From Clostridiales bacterium (GTDB lineage: Bacteria; Bacillota; Clostridia; Lachnospirales; Cellulosilyticaceae), in the NCBI GenBank assembly GCA_019418225.1, contig DYCF01000005.1, positions 62,001-126,000 on the forward strand: DNA of 64,000 bases, written 5' to 3'. Positions 53,159-61,764 of the stretch are shown one piece after another. Every line of letters starts with the position of its first letter. Within the stretch, counting starts at the first letter, position 1. Made by a program: the position numbers and the translations under genes. The notes beneath the pieces were generated by a model, which saw only the letters and a list, made by a program, of their open reading frames with translations, was not told the origin of the DNA and ran no database searches.

Positions 53159-53203
53159 CCAGTACTCAGATATCGGACGCTCCGACCATATCTTAGTGCT
53201 TGG
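53159..53203 (+). promoter_or_regulatory. Structured rpsO leader, candidate S15 autoregulatory element
   Basis: One long irregular hairpin: CCAG (53159-53162) with TTGG (53200-53203), ACT (53164-53166) with AGT (53195-53197), AGATA (53168-53172) with TATCT (53189-53193), and TCGGA (53173-53177) with TCCGA (53181-53185) around a CGC loop, with CC bulged at 53186-53187. It lies between the promoter and the S15 gene. S15 is known to repress its own mRNA through different leader folds in several phyla; that this is one is inference. Confidence 0.6.
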
Positions 53204-53236
53204 CATAAATATTTAAAATTATAGGAGGTCATTACA

Positions 53237-53500
53237 ATGACAAAAGAACGTAAACAAGAGATTATTGCTCAATACGGTAGAAAAGTACAAGACACTGGGT
53301 CTCCAGAAGTTCAAATTGCTTTATTAACAGAAAGAATCAACCACTTAACAGAGCACTTAAGAACACACAAAAAAGATCACCACTCACGTCGTGGTTTATT
53401 AATGATGGTTGGTAAAAGAAGAGGTCTTCTTGACTACTTAATCAAAACAGATATCGAAAGATACCGTGCAATCATCGCTCAACTTGGAATCAGAAAATAA
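53237..53500 (+). CDS. rpsO: 30S ribosomal protein S15
   Basis: 87 residues. Primary binder of the 16S rRNA central domain. Signature DTGSPEVQIALLTERINHLT and HHSRRGLLMMVGKRRGLLDY. ATG 53237 after AGGAGGTCATTAC. Highly expressed type codon use. Followed by its own terminator. Confidence 0.99.
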   Translation: MTKERKQEIIAQYGRKVQDTGSPEVQIALLTERINHLTEHLRTHKKDHHSRRGLLMMVGKRRGLLDYLIKTDIERYRAIIAQLGIRK

Positions 53501-53504
53501 TTTT

Positions 53505-53533
53505 AAAAAGGGTGGAGTATTCCGCCCTTTTTT
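53505..53533 (+). terminator. Intrinsic terminator of rpsO
   Basis: GGGTGGA (53510-53516), loop GTAT, TCCGCCC (53521-53527) with one G-U pair, preceded by A-run and followed by six T. Confidence 0.93.
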
Positions 53534-53760
53534 GTAAAGTTTCTAAAGAATTTGATATATAAAAGTCTTGAAAATACTTTACATATGTTGTTGATGATAA
53601 TTAATTTGTAAGAAGATGAGGAATGATGTTTTGTGTGCAATGTTATAATTTGCTTAAAGAAAATAGGAGTATAAAATACAGTTTAAGCGAACTATAAGAT
53701 TGCGCAACAAAAATTTCTCTTCTTACTTCTTACAATGATAACTTGAAAGGAGAAATGAAT

Positions 53761-55875
53761 ATGGTAAAAAATTATTCAACCATGTTAGCTGGAAGAAAAC
53801 TTTCAGTAGAGATTGGAAAAGTAGCAGAACTTGCTAATGCATCAGCAATGGTAAGTTATGGTGATACAGTAATTCTTGCGACAGTTGTAGCAAGTGAAGA
53901 ACCTAAAGAAGGAGTAGATTTCTTCCCTCTTAGTGTAAATTATGAAGAAAAGTTCTATGCAGTAGGACGTCTTCCGGGTGGATTTATTAAACGTGAATCA
54001 AGACCATCTGAAAAAGCTATTTTGACATCAAGGGTAATTGACCGTCCAATGCGTCCATTATTCCCTAAAGATTATAGAAATGATGTTGTAATCACAACAA
54101 CAGTTCTTTCTGTGGATCAGGATTGTAGTCCAGAAGTGACAGCTATGATTGCAGCTTCACTTGTAGTGGATATTTCAGATATTCCATTTGCGGGTCCAGT
54201 AGGTTCTGTACAAGTAGGTCTTGTAGATGGTGAACTTGTATTTAATCCAAATCAAGCCGAGCGTCAAAAATCAGATTTAGCTTTAACAGTATCTTCTACA
54301 AAAGATAAAGTAATGATGATTGAAGCAGGTGCTAATGAAGTTGCAGATGATGTAATGTATGATGCGATTATGAAGGCACATGACTTTAACCAACAAGTGG
54401 TATCATTCATCCAAAGTATAAAAGATGATTGTGGTAAAGAAAAAGCAATGGATTATGTGAGATTTGCTGTACCAGAAGAGATTTACAATGAAATTACTTC
54501 TTACATTGGTTCAGAAGAAATGGAAGTAGCTGTTTTTACAGATGATAAACAAACTAGAGAAAAACAACTTAAAGTACTTAAAGAGTTAGTTACTGAAAAA
54601 TTAACTGAAGCTGGTAAAGAAGATTACCTTGAGTATTTAGAAGATGCATTTTATCAATTTGAAAAGAAAACTGTGCGTAAGATGATTTTAAAAGACCATA
54701 AACGTCCAGATGGTCGTAAACTTGATGAAATTAGACACCTTGCTGCAGAAGTAGATTTACTTCCTAGAGCACATGGTACAGGTCTTTTCACAAGAGGTCA
54801 AACTCAAGTTCTTACAGTTGCAACACTTGCTGCATTATCAGAAATGCAAGTACTTGATGGCTTAGATGAATTAGAGGTTTCTAAACGTTATATGCATCAT
54901 TATAACTTCCCACCATATTCAGTAGGGGAAGCACGTGCACCACGTGCACCAGGACGTCGTGAGATTGGACATGGAGCACTTGCAGAACGCGCACTTGTAC
55001 CAGTACTTCCAACAGAAGCAGAATTCCCATATGCAATTCGTACAGTATCAGAAGTACTTAGCTCAAATGGTTCAACATCACAAGCTAGTATCTGTGGTTC
55101 AACACTTGCACTTATGGCTGCAGGTGTACCTATTACAGCACCTGTTGCAGGTATTTCAGTAGGTCTTGTAACAGGAGAAACAGATGATGATTTCGTACTT
55201 CTTACAGATATTCAAGGATTAGAAGACTTCTTTGGAGATATGGACTTTAAAGTAGGTGGTACACACAAAGGGATTACAGCTATCCAAATGGATATGAAAA
55301 TCCAAGGTTTAACACCAGAAATTATTAAAGGTGCTTTAGAAAATACAAGACAAGCACGTTACCATATTATTGATGATGTTATGTTAAAAGCCATTCCAGC
55401 TGTACGTAATCATTTATCACCATACGCACCAGTTATTACACAAATTACTATTGACCCAGAGAAAATTAGCGAAGTAATTGGACCAAAGGGTAAAATGATT
55501 AACCGTATTATTGAAGAAACTGGTGTTAAAATTGATATAGAAGATGATGGGCGTGTATTTATCTGTGGTGCAGATGCAGATAAAGCACAGCAAGCTATTA
55601 AAATGATTGAAGGTATCGCAAAACCTGTTGAAGAAGGTCAAGTATTCATGGGTAAAGTAGTACGCCTTATGAACTTTGGTGCATTCGTAGAAATTGCACC
55701 AGGTAAAGAGGGTCTTGTACACATTTCTCAACTTGCACATGAACGTATTGCAAAAGTAGAGGATGTTGTAAATGTTGGCGATCCAATTGAAGTAAAAGTT
55801 ATTGAAATTGACAAACAAGGTCGCATCAATTTATCACATAAAGTGTTAGTAGAAAAACCAGAACAACAACAATAA
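53761..55875 (+). CDS. pnp: Polyribonucleotide nucleotidyltransferase (PNPase)
   Basis: 704 residues from ATG 53761 (8 bases after AAAGGAG); in-frame starts at 53743 and 53755 overlap the site. Phosphorolytic 3'-5' exoribonuclease. Two RNase PH domains, a KH domain (VIGPKGKMINRIIEETGVKI near 570) and S1 domain (GKVVRLMNFGAFVEIAPGKE near 635). Works with RNase Y, also encoded in this window. The preceding gap (53534-53760) has a TATAAT at 53644-53649 without a good -35 box. Confidence 0.99.
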   Translation: MVKNYSTMLAGRKLSVEIGKVAELANASAMVSYGDTVILATVVASEEPKEGVDFFPLSVNYEEKFYAVGRLPGGFIKRESRPSEKAILTSRVIDRPMRPLFPKDYRNDVVITTTVLSVDQDCSPEVTAMIAASLVVDISDIPFAGPVGSVQVGLVDGELVFNPNQAERQKSDLALTVSSTKDKVMMIEAGANEVADDVMYDAIMKAHDFNQQVVSFIQSIKDDCGKEKAMDYVRFAVPEEIYNEITSYIGSEEMEVAVFTDDKQTREKQLKVLKELVTEKLTEAGKEDYLEYLEDAFYQFEKKTVRKMILKDHKRPDGRKLDEIRHLAAEVDLLPRAHGTGLFTRGQTQVLTVATLAALSEMQVLDGLDELEVSKRYMHHYNFPPYSVGEARAPRAPGRREIGHGALAERALVPVLPTEAEFPYAIRTVSEVLSSNGSTSQASICGSTLALMAAGVPITAPVAGISVGLVTGETDDDFVLLTDIQGLEDFFGDMDFKVGGTHKGITAIQMDMKIQGLTPEIIKGALENTRQARYHIIDDVMLKAIPAVRNHLSPYAPVITQITIDPEKISEVIGPKGKMINRIIEETGVKIDIEDDGRVFICGADADKAQQAIKMIEGIAKPVEEGQVFMGKVVRLMNFGAFVEIAPGKEGLVHISQLAHERIAKVEDVVNVGDPIEVKVIEIDKQGRINLSHKVLVEKPEQQQ

Positions 55876-55909
55876 TAAAAAGGCCTACTTTTTGGTAGGC
55901 CTTTTTATT
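55874..55909 (+). terminator. Intrinsic terminator of pnp
   Basis: Perfect 15-bp repeat AATAAAAAGGCCTAC (55874-55888) / GTAGGCCTTTTTATT (55895-55909), six-base T-rich loop; symmetrical flanks could also act on the other strand. Confidence 0.95.
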
Positions 55910-55946
55910 GTGAAGATAATAGGATATGTGTGTTAGGAGGAGCATT

Positions 55947-56615
55947 ATGCGACATTATAAAAAAATAGAAGTCATTGGTTATGTGATTTTAATGCTACTA
56001 TGGTTTATAGGAAGTCAGCTTTTAGTAGGAAATCTCACTTATTTAATAGTAGGAAAAACAGCTTATGAAAGTTTCTATAGTGCCCATCATTATGCATTAA
56101 ATTTAGTATCACAGCTAGTATGTCTAGGGGTGGTACTGGGAGTTGATTATAAAAATAAGCAGTTTGAAATGCATAGAATTTGGTTAGGTATGAAAGAAAT
56201 TTTTGCTTATATAGGGATAGGTGTTTTATTATACGGAATATGTATAGGTATTAATTTAATATTGTTACCTTATTTCCCGGGCTATAGTGCAATTAGTGAG
56301 ATGTTTGATCATAGTGAACCTATTTTAAACTTTATTGTAATTGTTGTTATGGCACCTGTTTTAGAAGAATATGTATTTAGAGGAAAAGTACAATCATTTG
56401 TTAAAAGAGAATTTAATCCAGTGATTGCAATACTTGCACAGGCTTTATTATTTGGGAGCTTGCATAGTTTAGCCTTACAAAAGATATATGCTAGTATAAT
56501 GGGAATACTTTTAGGAACTATTAAGGAAAAAACAAATAAACTACAAAGCTCTATCATAGTGCATATGACTGTAAACTTGATTGGATGGTTTATTGGTGTA
56601 GTTGCGAATGTGTAG
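55947..56615 (+). CDS. CPBP-family intramembrane metalloprotease (CAAX/ABI family)
   Basis: 222 residues from ATG 55947, after TTAGGAGGAG. Six or so membrane helices. The three active-site motifs are present: EE-x3-R (E140, E141, R145 in APVLEEYVFRG), F-x3-H with H173 (LLFGSLHSL), and H-x3-N with H206 and N210 (VHMTVN). Such proteins process peptides, prenylated proteins or bacteriocin immunity targets. No bacteriocin gene is adjacent, so the substrate is unknown. Confidence 0.9.
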   Translation: MRHYKKIEVIGYVILMLLWFIGSQLLVGNLTYLIVGKTAYESFYSAHHYALNLVSQLVCLGVVLGVDYKNKQFEMHRIWLGMKEIFAYIGIGVLLYGICIGINLILLPYFPGYSAISEMFDHSEPILNFIVIVVMAPVLEEYVFRGKVQSFVKREFNPVIAILAQALLFGSLHSLALQKIYASIMGILLGTIKEKTNKLQSSIIVHMTVNLIGWFIGVVANV

Positions 56616-56676
56616 ACTTGAAATACCACTAATATATTGATATGCTAAAGTTATATAGATTGAAAGGATTTAAAAG

Positions 56677-57417
56677 ATGAAAAAAATAAAAAAACAAAAG
56701 TGGAAAGCCGGTAATATGGTGTATCCTATTCCAGCAGCTATGATTAGTTGTGGTGATTTAGAGCGTACTAATATTGTTACTGTCGGTTGGACAGGAACTA
56801 TTTGTACAAATCCAGCTATGACTTATATCTCACTAAGACCTTCTAGATTTTCTTATAATATTATTAAGGAAACAGGTTATTTTGTAATCAACCTTACAAC
56901 GAGAGATTTAGCTTATGCAACGGATTATTGTGGTGTAAAAAGTGGCCGTGATTACGATAAATTCAAAGAAATGGGACTAACTCCTATCTGGGATGAAGAT
57001 ACAAAGTGTCCAATGATTGGTGAAAGTCCTGTAAGTATAGTTTGTGAAGTGACCGAGATTAAAGAATTAGGCTCACATGATATGTTTATAGCAAAGGTAT
57101 TAAATATCTATGTGAATGAAGAATTTATGGATGAAAAAGGTAAGTTCCATCTCAATGATAGTGATCTAATTGCCTATTCTCATGGAACTTACCTTACATT
57201 AGGTGAACCATTAGGAACCTTTGGTTATTCTGTACGTAAAGGTGGTACAAAAGAAGCAGAGGCAAAGAAAGCTAAACTTTTAAAAGAAGCTGCACACAAT
57301 AGAAAGAACACTAAAAGTATTAAAGCTAAGCCTAATAAGGAAAAAGCAGTAGGTAAAAGTAAGACAAGTACAAAAAATGGATTTAAACCTAAAAATAAGA
57401 AAAAGAAATTTAAATAA
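56677..57417 (+). CDS. Flavin reductase-like (FMN-binding split barrel) protein with Lys-rich tail
   Basis: 246 residues. Residues 1-190 form the DIM6/NTAB flavin-reductase fold (AGNMVYPIPAAMISCGD, VGWTGTICTNPAMTYISLRP, VINLTTRDLAYATDYCGVKS), likely binding FMN and reducing or carrying it in redox reactions. Residues about 192-246 are a Lys/Asn/Thr-rich tail with no hydrophobic residues to speak of, unusual for the family, possibly binding nucleic acid or membranes. ATG 56677 after GAAAGGATTTAAAAG. Confidence 0.88.
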   Translation: MKKIKKQKWKAGNMVYPIPAAMISCGDLERTNIVTVGWTGTICTNPAMTYISLRPSRFSYNIIKETGYFVINLTTRDLAYATDYCGVKSGRDYDKFKEMGLTPIWDEDTKCPMIGESPVSIVCEVTEIKELGSHDMFIAKVLNIYVNEEFMDEKGKFHLNDSDLIAYSHGTYLTLGEPLGTFGYSVRKGGTKEAEAKKAKLLKEAAHNRKNTKSIKAKPNKEKAVGKSKTSTKNGFKPKNKKKKFK

Positions 57418-57426
57418 AGCATGTGT

Positions 57427-58077
57427 TTAATCGGTAGGCTTGGTTAAATGTAAATAGGAGTTACCATCAATAGATAATATAATCTGTGGTGGTGTCTCCT
57501 CTTTTTTATTGCCAATTATATAAAGTGTATAAAAGCGTTCTAATTTAAGTTCTAAGTTATTAAGCTCTAGAAATGGTTTTTGTGTTAAATTAACTAATAT
57601 ATTAAGAGTATAGGTATTAGGAAGTAGTGGAAAATAAGGTGTCATTTCATAGCAAGAGACCTTTTTATAAATATCTTTTTTTTCTGGACTAGTAAATCTA
57701 AGGTCTAGGAGGGAGGTGCTGTAATTAAAGTGACCGATGCGGCACATGCAGTGACCAGTAGGAATACCGCGTGTGACATCTTCTATCAGATAAAGTCCTA
57801 TACGGTCACGATGTTTAGGATCTGTTAATAAGATAAGTGTATAAATTTTATAGGCACTAAGAGAGATTGTACGTTCATAAATAGGCTCTGTTGAATGATT
57901 AAGGGTAAGTATGACTTGATGCTCACCATAGGTGTGCAGTTTATAATGAGTGAAGTCTTCGTATAGGACATCTGAATAATATTTTTTACCATCAATGTAG
58001 ACATCTATAGAAGGGGTAAAGCAGGCAATATGAAAGAAACGTAGATAAGCTTCTGGATCTTTATTTTTCTTGGACAT
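57427..58077 (-). CDS. DUF4397-like protein
   Basis: 216 residues. Two tandem beta-rich repeats with the DUF4397 pattern: YLRFFHIACFTPSIDVYIDG-KKYYSDVLYEDFTHY-KLHTYGEHQVILTL first, then a second unit beginning CMCRIGHFNYSTSLLDLRFT with LPNTYTLNILVNL. Relatives are often surface or secreted proteins, but this copy has no signal peptide or membrane helix and starts MSKKNKDPEAY, so it may be cytoplasmic. ATG is preceded by AGGAGG. Convergent with the flavin reductase gene, 9 bases apart. Function unknown. Confidence 0.8.
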   Translation of the reverse strand: MSKKNKDPEAYLRFFHIACFTPSIDVYIDGKKYYSDVLYEDFTHYKLHTYGEHQVILTLNHSTEPIYERTISLSAYKIYTLILLTDPKHRDRIGLYLIEDVTRGIPTGHCMCRIGHFNYSTSLLDLRFTSPEKKDIYKKVSCYEMTPYFPLLPNTYTLNILVNLTQKPFLELNNLELKLERFYTLYIIGNKKEETPPQIILSIDGNSYLHLTKPTD

Positions 58078-58178
58078 ACATACCTCCTGGAAGTTAAAAA
58101 TAAACTTATTACAGTATATGTAAAAAGCAAGGAAAGTGAATATTAATCTTCATGAAATGGACATACAGGAGGGGAAAG

Positions 58179-59315
58179 ATGAATACAAATAAAGTAAAGC
58201 ATCTTTTAAAGCAAGAAGAAAGCTTTAAGCTAGATTTTAAACTAAAACTATCTATTGAATTGGATTCTGAGAAAAAGGAATTGGTAAGAGATATTATTGC
58301 CATGGCAAATACACCGGGCGGAAGAGGATACATAATTTTTGGCGTTAAGGACAAGACAAGGGAGGTTGTAGGCATAGAAGATGTTCCTGAAAATATTGAA
58401 GAGAGATTGCAACAGATTATTGCGAATAGGAGCATGCCGCCTGTACCGATTGCTTTTGACATGATTGCTTATGAGGGAAAGAAGCTGGGTGTAATTACCA
58501 TTTATAAAAGCATGCAGGTTCCACATCAGATGTTAATGACGGGGGCCTTTTATATTCGGAGAGGTTCTACAACAGGACGAGCAACGAGACATGAGATTGC
58601 CAATATGTTACAACAGTATGGTATGTTGAGTTTTGAAAATGTGCCATGTAGGAATAGTAACCTCGCAGACTTAAATGAAAACCTTATAAAAAAGCATATA
58701 GGACATTTGCAGGGAGGAATAGGCGAAAATAAAACACTTTTAGAAGCATTAGGAATTATAACAGTAGATTTAGAAAAAGAGTCTTACTATCCAACTTATG
58801 GTGGTTTACTTTTATTTGGAATATTACCACAGATGTATATTCCACAAGCAGTATTAGAGGTAGAAACGGCAAATCAGTTAAAGGCTATCGGGGGAAATAT
58901 TTTTAATATGATTGACGAATTTGAAGGACTAATGGAAAAGATTTTACCAAGTACATATCCGAAAATAGGGTTGTTAGAAGTTGTAACGAATGCAATCATT
59001 CATAGGAATTATTGGAATAATGAAGCATATATTAAGATTTATATTAGAGAGGAATATATAAAGGTGACAAATCCTATGAGTCATGAGTGGGAGGAAGCTA
59101 GAAATAGACAAACAAGAGTGAATACGTGGCTTTATACAAGATTACTACTTATGGGGCAAAAGCAGAATGATTTTCATCTAGGCATTGGGCTTGAGAAAAC
59201 AAAGGCGATTTTTAAAGAAAAAGGCGGAATCCGTATTTTTGCAGATCCATTAACGGGATTATTTGAAGTCACATTACCAGCTATGAAACTGTATAAAAAG
59301 GGGGAAGAACAATGA
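58179..59315 (+). CDS. Schlafen AlbA_2-type ATP-binding protein
   Basis: 378 residues from ATG 58179 (after AGGAGGGG); ATG 58152 is in frame but lies upstream of that site. N-terminal AlbA_2 domain (ESFKLDFKLKLSIELDSEKK, IAMANTPGGRGYIIFGVKD), a middle domain, and a C-terminal GHKL-like ATPase part (EVVTNAIIHRNYW near 267-279, GIGLEKTKAIFKEKGGI near 345). Relatives are called putative transcriptional regulators, with nucleic-acid binding inferred. It overlaps the DRTGG gene (ATGA), so it belongs to the redox operon that follows. Confidence 0.85.
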   Translation: MNTNKVKHLLKQEESFKLDFKLKLSIELDSEKKELVRDIIAMANTPGGRGYIIFGVKDKTREVVGIEDVPENIEERLQQIIANRSMPPVPIAFDMIAYEGKKLGVITIYKSMQVPHQMLMTGAFYIRRGSTTGRATRHEIANMLQQYGMLSFENVPCRNSNLADLNENLIKKHIGHLQGGIGENKTLLEALGIITVDLEKESYYPTYGGLLLFGILPQMYIPQAVLEVETANQLKAIGGNIFNMIDEFEGLMEKILPSTYPKIGLLEVVTNAIIHRNYWNNEAYIKIYIREEYIKVTNPMSHEWEEARNRQTRVNTWLYTRLLLMGQKQNDFHLGIGLEKTKAIFKEKGGIRIFADPLTGLFEVTLPAMKLYKKGEEQ

Positions 59316-59662
59316 AGCTGAGGCAGGTCAAAGAAATACTAGAAGCACAAGTATTTTCAAAGGAAGAACTATTAGATGAAGATATTTCGGCAGCCTGTGG
59401 ATGTGATCTGATGAGTGATGTGCTGGCTTTTGCTAGTGACCATATTTTATTGCTTACAGGACTTATTAACTTACAGGTTATTCGAACAGCTGATATGTTA
59501 GACATAAAAGGTATTGTATTTGTCAGGGGAAAAGTACCGACTGAAGATATGCAGCAGCTAGCAAAGGAAAAGCAAATTTGTTTGCTCTCTACCAAACAGC
59601 CACTTTATATTGCGTGTGGTAAATTATACAGCAAAGGTCTTGGAGAAAAAGGGGAGAATTAG
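59312..59662 (+). CDS. DRTGG-domain protein (first copy)
   Basis: 116 residues, a single DRTGG-like domain: N-terminal MKLRQVKEILEAQVFSKEEL, then AACGCDLMSDVLAFASDHIL and an alternating alpha/beta C-terminus. Function unknown; such small proteins recur beside [FeFe]-hydrogenase genes of Clostridia, often in pairs as here. Coupled by overlap to the upstream gene and one base... directly adjacent to the next ATG (59663). Confidence 0.82.
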   Translation: MKLRQVKEILEAQVFSKEELLDEDISAACGCDLMSDVLAFASDHILLLTGLINLQVIRTADMLDIKGIVFVRGKVPTEDMQQLAKEKQICLLSTKQPLYIACGKLYSKGLGEKGEN

Positions 59663-60082
59663 ATGCAGTTACATTATGAAGTGGATGGAGAAGATTTCCT
59701 ACGCGCAGGAGAGGCCTCGGCAGCTGTAAAGCGGGTTTTAAAGCAGCTTGGTATAAGTGGAGAGATTGTAAGGAAAGTAGCTATAGCTATGTATGAGGCG
59801 GAAATGAATATGGTCATTCATGGCAAGGGCGGAGAAATAGATGTGGTATTAACAAGCGAATATGTGGAAATCGTGCTTAAAGATGAGGGCCCAGGTATAC
59901 CAGATATTGCACTTGCTATGAAGGAAGGTTATTCGACTGCACCTGCACATATTAGGGAGTTAGGATTTGGAGCAGGAATGGGACTGCCTAATATTAAAAA
60001 ATATAGTGATGAATTGAATATCACTTCAAAGTGGGGAAAAGGTACAACTGTGAGGATTAAGGTGCTTTTAATGCCGAAATAG
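59663..60082 (+). CDS. RsbW-like GHKL ATPase (anti-sigma factor type)
   Basis: 139 residues, a stand-alone histidine-kinase-type ATPase domain: N box E45-x3-N49 (YEAEMNMVIHG), G1 box DEGPGIPD (74-81) and G2 box GFGAGMGLPN (101-110). Family members phosphorylate anti-anti-sigma or partner proteins on Ser/Thr. No sigma factor or STAS partner is adjacent; its neighbours suggest a redox-signalling function with the hydrogenase-like protein. Starts immediately after the DRTGG stop. Confidence 0.87.
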   Translation: MQLHYEVDGEDFLRAGEASAAVKRVLKQLGISGEIVRKVAIAMYEAEMNMVIHGKGGEIDVVLTSEYVEIVLKDEGPGIPDIALAMKEGYSTAPAHIRELGFGAGMGLPNIKKYSDELNITSKWGKGTTVRIKVLLMPK

Positions 60083-60093
60083 GAGGTGAAAAA

Positions 60094-61422
60094 GTGCATA
60101 GTCATTCAGTAACCTTAGACCAAGGACGATGCATTGGATGTACAGATTGTATTAAAAGATGCCCAACAGAGGCAATACGTGTAAGAGGTTCTAAAGCAAC
60201 TATTATTGAAGAACGTTGTATAGATTGTGGAAATTGTATTCGAATCTGTAGAAATGGCGCTAAGAAGGCAGTGACAGATGATATAAGTTTAATGAATCAG
60301 TTTAAGTATAAGGTGGCATTGCCAGCGCCGTCGTTGTATGGACAATTTCCTAAGGCTCAACAAATTACCAGCATTTTAGATGCTTTATATGAAATAGGTT
60401 TTACAGAAGTCTTTGAAGTGGCAGCAGCAGGAGAAATGATTTCAAAATATACTTATGAGTATTTACAGACAGCTCAAACGTTTCCTGTAATTTCTTCTGC
60501 TTGCCCTGTTATTATACGCCTCATTCAGCGGCGATTTCCCTCACTTATTCATCATATTTTACCGATTATTTCACCTATGGAATTGGCAGCACGCTTTATA
60601 AAGCAGCAATATGCAGAAAAAGGAATAGGGCAGGGGGAGGTTGGTGTATTTTTTATTTCCCCATGTCCTGCAAAAGCAACTGATATTCATCGGCCTAAGG
60701 GAATTGAAAGTTCGGCTGTGGATGGAGTTTTTTCTATACAAAGTTTATATAAGCAGATTTTAAATATATTAGGTCACCCAACGTATAAAGGGGCAAGACG
60801 GCAAAGTGGTTCGAAGGGAATTGCCTGGGCTATGCGTACTGGCGGTGTAGATGAAGTAAGAATTAAAAATCATATTTCAGTAGATGGTATGGATAATGTG
60901 ATTGGTATTTTAGAAAAGGTAGAGGATGGGACATTAAATCAGGTTGCTTATATAGAGGCTTTAGCATGTATCGGTGGTTGTTTAGGTGGCGTTTTAAATA
61001 TAGAAAATGCTTTTATGAGTCGTAATACTTTAAAGAAATGGATTGATGAGGAGAGTAACAATAAGATGGAAACGGCACTTAATAGGAAACAGTTACAGGA
61101 GCATTTAGGAAAAATACCATATGGTTTTGAAAAAGATTTATCGCCAAGACTGGTGTTTACATTAGATAATGATGTCAATAAGGCACTAGAGAAAATGACG
61201 GATATTGAAAATCTTTATAAAAGGTTACCTCAAATAGATTGTGGTTCATGTGGTGCACCTACATGTAGGTGCTTTGCAGAGGATGTAGTGATGCAAAAGT
61301 CTAATATTGAAGAATGCATTTTTATTTTACGTGAAAAAATTAAGGAATTATCTGATCAAATGTACAGGTTAACTCAAACGGTTATTCCAACAGATAGTGA
61401 AAAAATGAAAGGTGGAAGTTAA
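60094..61422 (+). CDS. Putative sensory [FeFe]-hydrogenase-like protein (HydS type)
   Basis: 442 residues. Two [4Fe-4S] ferredoxin motifs (C13-C16-C19-C23 and C42-C45-C48-C52), hydrogenase large-subunit core, and a C-terminal Fes-type iron-sulfur domain (C383, C386, C391). All four H-cluster cubane cysteines are kept: C137, C191, C292, C296. In the L1 motif SSACP, A136 replaces the proton-relay Cys of catalytic enzymes (TSCCP), and L2 is SPCPAK instead of MPCxxK. I infer a low-activity H2 or redox sensor. No PAS domain. Start GTG 60094 after AGGAGGTG. Confidence 0.87.
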   Translation: MHSHSVTLDQGRCIGCTDCIKRCPTEAIRVRGSKATIIEERCIDCGNCIRICRNGAKKAVTDDISLMNQFKYKVALPAPSLYGQFPKAQQITSILDALYEIGFTEVFEVAAAGEMISKYTYEYLQTAQTFPVISSACPVIIRLIQRRFPSLIHHILPIISPMELAARFIKQQYAEKGIGQGEVGVFFISPCPAKATDIHRPKGIESSAVDGVFSIQSLYKQILNILGHPTYKGARRQSGSKGIAWAMRTGGVDEVRIKNHISVDGMDNVIGILEKVEDGTLNQVAYIEALACIGGCLGGVLNIENAFMSRNTLKKWIDEESNNKMETALNRKQLQEHLGKIPYGFEKDLSPRLVFTLDNDVNKALEKMTDIENLYKRLPQIDCGSCGAPTCRCFAEDVVMQKSNIEECIFILREKIKELSDQMYRLTQTVIPTDSEKMKGGS

Positions 61423-61755
61423 ATGACAGTAAGAGAAATGATGAATGGGATGGAAATTAAATTATTAGGGGGTGAGGGCGGATTAGATGAGCCCATAGAA
61501 GGTGGTTATGTGGGGGATCTATTAAGCTTTGTAATGGCTCATGCACAAGCAAAAGAGGTATGGATTACAGTGCAAGGTCATATGAATAGTATAGCAGTAG
61601 GTGTAATGACAGGTATTGGTGCCATTATTTTAGCAGAGGGGGTAGAACCAAATACAGATACAATTGAAAAAGCCAATGAAGAAAAGATTCCTATATTTAC
61701 TTCAAGCAAAAGCAGTTTTGAACTGGCAAGCAAATTATCAAGGCTATTAGAGTAG
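61423..61755 (+). CDS. DRTGG-domain protein (second copy)
   Basis: 110 residues. Typical GGYVGDLLSFVMAHAQAKEV (27-46), WITVQGHMNSIAVGV and the ending with FELASKLSRLLE. Likely ligand-binding alpha/beta domain of unknown specificity. Starts directly at the base after the HydS-like stop, so translation is coupled. Sequence differs clearly from the first DRTGG copy. Confidence 0.85.
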   Translation: MTVREMMNGMEIKLLGGEGGLDEPIEGGYVGDLLSFVMAHAQAKEVWITVQGHMNSIAVGVMTGIGAIILAEGVEPNTDTIEKANEEKIPIFTSSKSSFELASKLSRLLE

Positions 61756-61764
61756 GGCAATATT

